A DNA stretch of 20,731 nucleotides from contig VXIS01000527.1 in the NCBI GenBank assembly GCA_008704415.1, positions 1 to 20,731 of the forward strand, written 5' to 3'. The DNA is from Sphaerosporella brunnea. Taxonomy: Eukaryota; Ascomycota; Pezizomycetes; Pezizales; Pyronemataceae. The notes under the pieces were generated by a model. It did not search any database and had not been told where the DNA came from. It was given only the letters and a program-made list of their open reading frames with translations. Made by a program: the position numbers and the translations under genes. This document shows positions 15,534-20,731 of this stretch, piece after piece (position 1 is the first letter of the stretch; each line of letters opens with the position of its first letter).

Positions 15534-16210
15534 GCACGAGTACTACACTCTATAGATTTCCACTTTGGCCACTTGAACCAACATTGAGATTTCACCAAGT
15601 GCTGTTTAGGCAGTGGCATTCATCGAATGGGTATGTTTGTGTAAAGAAGAAGTGGAGCGATATGGAAGCAGGAGAATGGTAATTTCGAACGGAGGGACGT
15701 AGTGTGAAACACAATATAGAAGTGAAGAGGTGATCCTATTCTCGAAAACATTCTTGTGTAAATTGTTGGTCTTGGTTGAGACAGGGAGAGTGGTTATATA
15801 TACCTGCGTGTTCAGCCCGCCAAGCGTGGTAGATAACTATGTATACATGATTCGAGTGACTCATAATGACCATGAGTTATACGTGTGAGTCATACATGGA
15901 GCGTAACAGAAACAACCGGAAATTGAATGAAAAAATACCAAGTAAGCACTTGTGCACTGTCTCGTAAGACTGTGCGTGTTTGCACGCAACAGTGGGTCGA
16001 TGTAAGGCAACCATGAGTAAGCTTGACTAGAAAAGGGATGTGTGTGCAAACAGGCGAAAGATGAGAAAATAGGAAAACATGTGACAAGAACATGGAGTAG
16101 TAACACAGCGGTAAGTGCCCGTGATGTGTGTCAATGAAACCAGTCTGAAAATGGAAAGCACTTCAGGGTAGCACAGGAAATACCACGTCCATCCCAATTT
16201 AACAACATTT
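15534..16210. other. Unassigned DNA between pogo and minisatellite
   Basis: No frame resembles a known protein and none exceeds about 80 codons convincingly. GATTTCCACTTTGGCCA at 15560-15576 vaguely recalls the satellite CCACTTTGACCA block and could be the continuation of the array past the pogo insertion. TATATATA at 15795-15802 and a cluster of TGACTCA, ATGAGT and TGAGTCA (15857-15892) are the only regulatory-looking sequences. No transcript can be inferred from sequence alone. Confidence 0.4.
15857..15892. promoter_or_regulatory. Inverted TGACTCA/TGAGTCA pair (bZIP-like sites)
   Basis: TGACTCA at 15857-15863 and its reverse complement TGAGTCA at 15886-15892 flank an ACTCAT/ATGAGT hairpin. 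TGACTCA is the known Gcn4/AP-1-type binding site in fungi. No adjacent gene is recognised, so function is speculative. Confidence 0.2.
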
Positions 16211-16932
16211 CCTCAGAATGACGACAGCTGACACTACCAATGGTAGGCAATATTGTTGCCTCAGAGTGACGCCAGCTCAGACTGAGGATTGTAGGGAGTG
16301 ATGTTGCGATAGCTGAAAGTGATGATACCTAGGAGTGATGTTACCTTGGAGTGACGATAGCTGAAAGTGATGATACCTGGGAGTGACGTTACCTGAGAGT
16401 GAGAATACCTGAAGGTGACGATACCTAAGAGTGATGTTATTTGGGAGTGACGTTAGCTTGGAGTGAAGGGAGATAAAAGTGACGATACCTTGGGGTGATG
16501 ATAGCGGAGAGTGATGCTACCTGGGTGTGACGATAGCAGGGACTGACCATGGTAGGCAATAACGTTCACTGGGACTGAGTATAGATGAGACTGACGACAC
16601 CTGGGAGTAACGATACCTTGGAGTAACAATAGCTGACACTGACGATGGTAGGGAATGACGTTACCTGGGAATGCTGATTGCTGAAAGTGACAATACATGG
16701 GAGTGACGATATCAGAGACTGATGATGATAGGCAATGACGTTACCTGAGAGTGACAATACCTGGGAGTGACGTTACCTGGGCATGACGTTACCTAAGAGT
16801 GACCAAAGCAGAGACTGACAATCGTAGGAAATGACATTGCGTCGGACTCACGAAAGATCAAAGTGACGATACTTGGGACTGATGATAAATGGGAGTGACG
16901 ACACCTGGGAGTAACGATACCGGGGAGTCACG
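16211..16932 (+). repeat. 16-bp minisatellite, about 45 units
   Basis: The consensus unit is GAGTGACGATACCTGG, with T common at the ninth position (GACGTTACC). From about 16541 to the end every unit keeps exact 16-bp phase despite substitutions. A variant pair, (G/C)ACTGACNATNGTAGG followed by (C/G/A)AATGACGTT, recurs at 16541, 16637, 16717 and 16813, that is every 5 or 6 units. Earlier examples lie at 16232 and 16280, after a 5-bp phase slip. There is no open reading frame. The array is interrupted by LINE copy B and resumes at 20706. Confidence 0.9.
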
Positions 16933-17077
16933 CATCCCTCCTACACCTCACACGCATCGCGCTTGGACAACGCCAAGCTGATATGTGCGCTACTCCTATT
17001 GGTCAGAACCCCTTATCGTGACCCATCAAAAAACCTCACGTCCCGCCTTCGGGCACCAAATTAGCGCGTCCTATACC
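16933..17077 (+). other. LINE copy B 5' UTR / probable internal promoter region
   Basis: GC-rich leader between the minisatellite and the ORF1 ATG. LINEs carry internal promoters here, but no specific element is recognised. The start codon context is TATACCATGG (17073-17081). Confidence 0.5.
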
Positions 17078-18740
17078 ATGGACAGCACCCCGCAAGAGGC
17101 CAATTCGGCCTCGCCCAACCCCCTCATGACGGATGTCGCGCCCAACGCGTCCCTCCCGTTCCCGACCCCGAGCCACGATGCATCAGGCGTCGCCCTCACC
17201 ACGACAACCGCAGCGCCCCCGGCCGCTCCGCCAATGCGGCTCTTTGATGGCCCACCCAAAAAGAGGGCCCTTTCATCCCGACGCCGCCGACTTCACCGAC
17301 TCCCGGCCTGAGGCAGTCGTCGTCCCCCTGACGGCCAGGATCGACCCGCTGGAACGCGCCTTACAGCCAAAACCGTCCCCCCCGACAACCGTAAAACCGG
17401 CCAAGAAGGCTGAAAGCAGGCGAAGCCGTCCGGCGGCGCTACACCGACGATTCTCGCACACCCGAGAACGGACCCCGTCGCCCCCGCTTCCACTCCTACC
17501 CCGGCTGCCTCACCGGCCCCGGCCCTGAAAAGTGCCTACTCCGCCGCCGTCAAGTGCGGTAGCAGCGGACACCACCAGGAATGACGGTTCTCAGGACTAC
17601 TGTCAGCAGGCCCAAAAGGCCTACAAAGACCACAGATCCCGCCATTGTGGGCCTCAAACCGGTAGGCCAAAACCTCCGGGACCGGATCAGGACCATCATC
17701 ATGTCGCGCGAAAGCGCTACGCCCGTCAAGGCGTCTTACTGCGCGGACATGATTCCGAGCAGTCAACGACGCCCTGGCCGACAAAGCTCCCGGCTTCCTG
17801 GGGCCATCGAAAGTCACGCAAAACAAGTAGGGGACCGTCACCGCCCTGACTTACCCTACCGCGACAGCCGAGCAAGTCTGCCTGCTCCGCGACACTATCA
17901 TTGACACTGCGAGATGTCTGGATTCCAGCATGGTCGCGGTCTATCTGTCCGAGGAACGGACCCGGATTAAGGTCTACGGGGTGGACGCGCGGCGATACAC
18001 CGGGAAGATTGAGGCGCTTCGCCGCGATCTGATGAGCGACAACGAAGGTTTGGTCATTCCGGCGCACGTCCGCTGGTTGACGAGCGAGGTCGCCGTAAAA
18101 CGACGTCTGGACGACGGTAGAATCCAGGGATCCTCCGTCGTCTTCGCTGTCAAGGACAATGCATCCGTCATGCGAGCGATTAAAAAGGGCGTTTTCCTTG
18201 CCGGGCACCGCCTCAGAGCGGAGCTTTTCCTGAAAGCCGGTCCCGACGCCTTCTGTGATCACTGCTCTGAATGGCGCCACCTCCTGCACACTTGCCCTTC
18301 GAAGGCTAGTGCGCCGAAATGCGCCCACTGCACCCACGAGCCGGCATCGGTGCAAAATCGACTGCTGCCCCAAATTGACCAAACAGCCCGGTCGTATCTG
18401 CAGGAACTCCCAATCAACGCTGAAATGCGCGAATTGCCAGAGCCACCATTCGGGGAAGCACGACGCCTGCCCAACAAAGAAACGGGCTGTCAAGACGGCC
18501 AAATCCGGGTCCAAAAACGCTACGAGGAAGGAGCCAGCGCGCCTTTCCGGCGCCAACGCCATCCGTATCGGCGGCCGAGCAGGCCCCGAGCGGCGCATCA
18601 TCACGCTTGCAGACACCCGCCGTCCAGCTCTGCTGTCCCGCCCCCCCGCTGACATGGAGTCGGACTCGGAGATGCCAGACGCCGTCGACCTGATCGCCCC
18701 CCCAATGTCAGTCCCAGCCACGCCGGAGGAGCGGCTATAA
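17078..18740 (+). pseudogene. LINE copy B ORF1 (Gag-like, CCHC zinc knuckles), frameshifted
   Basis: ATG at 17078 begins MDSTPQEANSASPNPLMTD, a Pro/Ser/Thr-rich start. After frame changes near 17270 a coil-like stretch reads VVVPLTARIDPLERALQP. The core runs in one frame from about 17762 (VNDALADKAPGFLGPSK), past a TAG at about 17828, through DTIIDTARCLDSSMVAVYLS, VYGVDARRYTGKIEALRRD, IPAHVRWLTS and AGHRLRAELFLKAGPDAF (to about 18252). The Cys-His array follows: CDHCSEWRHLLHTC, KCAHC, then in another frame HRCKIDCC and KCANCQSHHSGKHDAC. A Lys/Arg-rich and acidic tail ends at TAA 18738. In Tad1-like LINEs ORF1p binds element RNA. A 378-codon minus-strand frame over 17726-18862 is its antisense shadow. 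Confidence 0.8.
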
Positions 18741-20487
18741 CTGCGGTGCATCCAGCATAACGCAAACTGATCCACCTCAGCTTTCGAGTCCTGCCTTGAT
18801 ACGGCTGTCAAGGATCGTACTGACATCGTCCTGTTCCAGGAGCCGCCGACTTGCCGACCCACGCATCATGGCTCCCACATATACGGATCTGGTCGGACAT
18901 GCGTGGCTATACGGGTTGATTCCACTGTCAAATTCACCATCAGGGCGGATTTCACCTCCTCTAACGACGTCATGGCCCTCGACGCTGTCACACCTTTCGG
19001 CGCCCGCTGTCGTTTCATCAACGTATATGACCAATCCAGTCATGATGCGCTCAACGACGGCTTCCTCAGACAGCATCCCAGTCGGCTCGAAAACTGGGAC
19101 AAGATTCTACAGACTGACAACTTCATCCTTGCCATCAATTTGAACGACCATAGCGCCCGGTAGGGCCATACATGCCGAGCCAGCCGAGGAGACGCCTGGC
19201 TCAACTCCGTCATCGACAGCTGCGGTCTGACTACATGGAACAATGATACGTCGACATGCGATCGAGGCGTGGTCCCCCCGATCGTGCACCTTACCCTGTC
19301 GACTGTCGGCATCTACATCGACGGATAGACGGCGGATGCGCCCGGAAGCGTGACAAGCTTCGACCACGTTCTCATCGCCTGGAGGTGCCTGGACGACATC
19401 CAGCTGGGGACTAGCAAGGAGGTGACCGGGTGGAACATCGCTAGACATGTCATAGGAGCTAACAGAAGACGCTGAGTCCGTCTGGATTCCAAAAGGCTGC
19501 TGGACGAATCAGAGGTCCAGATTGACGACCCCACAGAGCGCCTGGACGAAGAGGCTAGCAGGATTTCCGACACCCTGGTGGAAGTCCTCCAGGAGCATGC
19601 CAAGCTTCTCCGGTTATGCGCCCGCTTGAAACGCACGGAACGGGAAGCCGACTGTGGTTTGGGACTGGCAAAATATGTTGGCTGCAACAAGGAGGCCTAC
19701 GACGCTGAGCTTTTCGGCATCGCACCTGGCCTGGAGCTTGCTCTCCAGCGCCTGAAAGCGACCGAAAGCGGCACTCTCCGCATCTTCGTGGACGCGCAAG
19801 CAGCGCTGCAGCGGCGACAAGACGCCGGACCGGGACCCCGACAGTGGATCGTCCCCAGGATCGCGCGCTCCGAAAGGGCAATTCTGGACGCAGGATGGAC
19901 TGGTGGAATTGCGATGGACTGCCCTGACATCAGGACGTCTCCGGCAACGCGCAGGCTGATCGCTTGTGGAAGGAAACAGCTAGAAGACCGTCACCGTCAG
20001 TAGGCCCTGGCAGTGCTCGCGACAACATCACTCGCTTTCGCCACGAGGGCAACCACCGTGGCCAAGCGACAGGATTGGGATCGAGGGCTAGCCGAGCATT
20101 GCCTGGCCGAAAGGCTACTACCGGAAACCCAACGAAAGCGGCTTCAAGTCCGCCTTCAGGACCAAAAAGGCCATCGCGGCATGTTTCTTCCAGCTCAGGC
20201 TGCAAAAGGCTCCGACAGGGCCATATCTGCTCCGAACTGGGCGACGGGAGGACGACCGATGCTGGTTATGTTCAGAAAAGCCTCCACAAACCCGCAATCA
20301 CCTCTTTAAGAGGTGCCGGAGGTGGCGAAATGAGCAGTTGTCCATGTCGAAGGCGGTGGACGAGGCGACGAGGGAAGGAGGGAAGCGAAGGCGGAAGACC
20401 ACCACGGCTATAACGTGACCTTTTGGCGATGAGTGCTGCATGCAGGCGGTGAGGGCCTTTTTGAGCAGCACATGCGTGGTAATGTAA
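18741..20487 (+). pseudogene. LINE copy B ORF2: AP-like endonuclease + RNase H + Cys-His, RT deleted
   Basis: The frame starts next to the ORF1 stop with LRCIQHNAN (18741), then a TGA. Endonuclease motifs: QHNAN, DIVLFQEPP (18825), FGARCRFINVYDQ, and FILAINLNDHS where GDFN is usual. A TAG at 19161 replaces Trp (SAR-W-GHT). SFDHVLIAW replaces the SDH block. The linker TSKEVTGW...EVLQEHAKLLRLCARLKR joins abruptly, near 19635, to RNase H (KYVGCNKEAYDAELFGIAPG, IFVDAQAALQRRQDAGPGPR). About 350 or more codons of RT are therefore missing. After a frameshift near 19930 come SGNAQADRLWKETA, then GFKSAFRTKKAIAACFFQL and CWLCSEKPPQTRNHLFKRC (20250-20306). The stop is TAA at 20485. Confidence 0.85.
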
Positions 20488-20705
20488 CCGGAGTCTGGCT
20501 GAATGAGGCCGCTTTGAGGTCTGAACCTGTTTTTCATTTGTCGTATACCTCTTTTCCTTACTTTCTTTTCTTACTTTCTTTCCTTTCCACAGAGTAGCGA
20601 ACCCCACAGGTGGCCACGCGCCTAAGGGCGGCGAGGATTCTGTACCTTACATATGTCATAGCCACAAGCGGCCGAATACAATATGATAAAAATAAAACAA
20701 ACAAA
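20488..20705 (+). repeat. LINE copy B 3' UTR and tail
   Basis: A T/C-rich stretch (CTTTCTTTTCTTACTTTC) is followed from about 20580 by the block shared with LINE copy A (GAACCCCAC, GGATTCTGTACC, ACATATGTCATAGCC, AATACAATATGATAAA). It ends in an A-rich tail, AAATAAAACAAACAAA, directly before minisatellite sequence. Confidence 0.8.
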
Positions 20706-20731
20706 ACCTGGGAGTCAAGATAGCAGGCACT
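20706..20731 (+). repeat. 16-bp minisatellite resumes
   Basis: ACCTGGGAGTCAAGATAGCA then GGCACT fits the 16-bp unit (CCTGGGAGTNANGATAGCAGG) seen in the array left of LINE copy B. Only about 1.5 units are in the window. Confidence 0.75.

Larger units (their letters stand above)
16933..20705 (+). mobile_element. Tad1-like LINE, copy B, inserted in the minisatellite
   Basis: The order is 5' UTR (16933-17077), ORF1 with zinc knuckles (17078-18740), ORF2 with endonuclease, RNase H and a terminal Cys-His motif (18741-20487), and a 3' UTR shared with LINE copy A. The RT domain is deleted. Both flanks are 16-bp minisatellite. A 14-bp direct repeat (ACC-G/T-GGGAGTCA-C/A-G, 16919-16932 and 20706-20719, 12 of 14 identical) may be the target duplication, though the repetitive target makes this weak evidence. 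Confidence 0.85.

Noticed and set aside
16211..16932. CRISPR-like array
   Set aside because: Repeats are contiguous 16-bp units without unique spacers, and the context is a eukaryotic transposon-rich region.
17726..18862. 378-codon open frame on the minus strand, the longest in the window
   Set aside because: It overlaps LINE ORF1 and the start of ORF2 in antisense in GC-rich DNA. ORF1 on the plus strand has zinc knuckles and the Tad1-like core, so this is a shadow.
1..20731. tRNA, rRNA or spliceosomal gene structure
   Set aside because: No A/B-box plus cloverleaf, rRNA core or convincing exon-intron gene was seen. The tRNA-like matches are only the half-tRNA primer sites.

Overview
The window reads as a repeat-dominated, gene-free stretch of a filamentous fungal genome, most likely a Pezizomycotina ascomycete. 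Evidence for this is Tad1-like LINE sequence, two Fot1/pogo-type DNA transposons, Ty1/copia and Ty3/gypsy remnants, a DIRS/Ngaro-like retroelement, and in-frame stops that mostly sit where a tryptophan (TGG) codon is expected. I found no intact host gene, no tRNA or rRNA gene and no bacterial-type operon. Family calls come from motifs read by eye. Percent identities and family names were not computed.

Left part (1-7368). A copia element on the minus strand (1-1440: protease, gag, half-tRNA primer-binding site, LTR) abuts a decayed Tad1-like LINE, copy A (1441-4345). That LINE has lost its reverse transcriptase (RT) core and carries two units of a ~190-bp satellite in the gap. Two more satellite units follow it (4346-~4640). 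Next is a DIRS-like element (~4640-6975) with a Gag-like ORF and the N-terminal part of RT, cut at 6976 by the LTR of a second copy of the same copia family (6976-7368).

Middle part (7401-11125). A short LTR retroelement (LTR, half-tRNA PBS, charged coiled-coil-like interior, polypurine tract, LTR) is followed by a gypsy gag-protease fragment and a putative solo LTR. A seven-unit array of the ~190-bp satellite (9864-11125) comes next, in the opposite orientation to the units on the left.

Right part (11126-20731). A 4.4-kb pogo element with 109-bp terminal inverted repeats contains a second, different pogo element (12203-14585) inserted at a TA inside its transposase codons. After about 680 bp of unassigned DNA, a 16-bp minisatellite (16211-16932) is split by a Tad1-like LINE, copy B (16933-20705). 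Copy B has a zinc-knuckle ORF1 and an endonuclease-RNase H ORF2 that also lacks RT. The minisatellite resumes in the last bases.

The elements do not work together as a system. They record insertions into insertions and into satellite arrays, followed by mutational decay. The best candidates for something undescribed are the ~190-bp satellite family with two length subtypes, the short LTR element, and the 16-bp minisatellite with its higher-order pattern.
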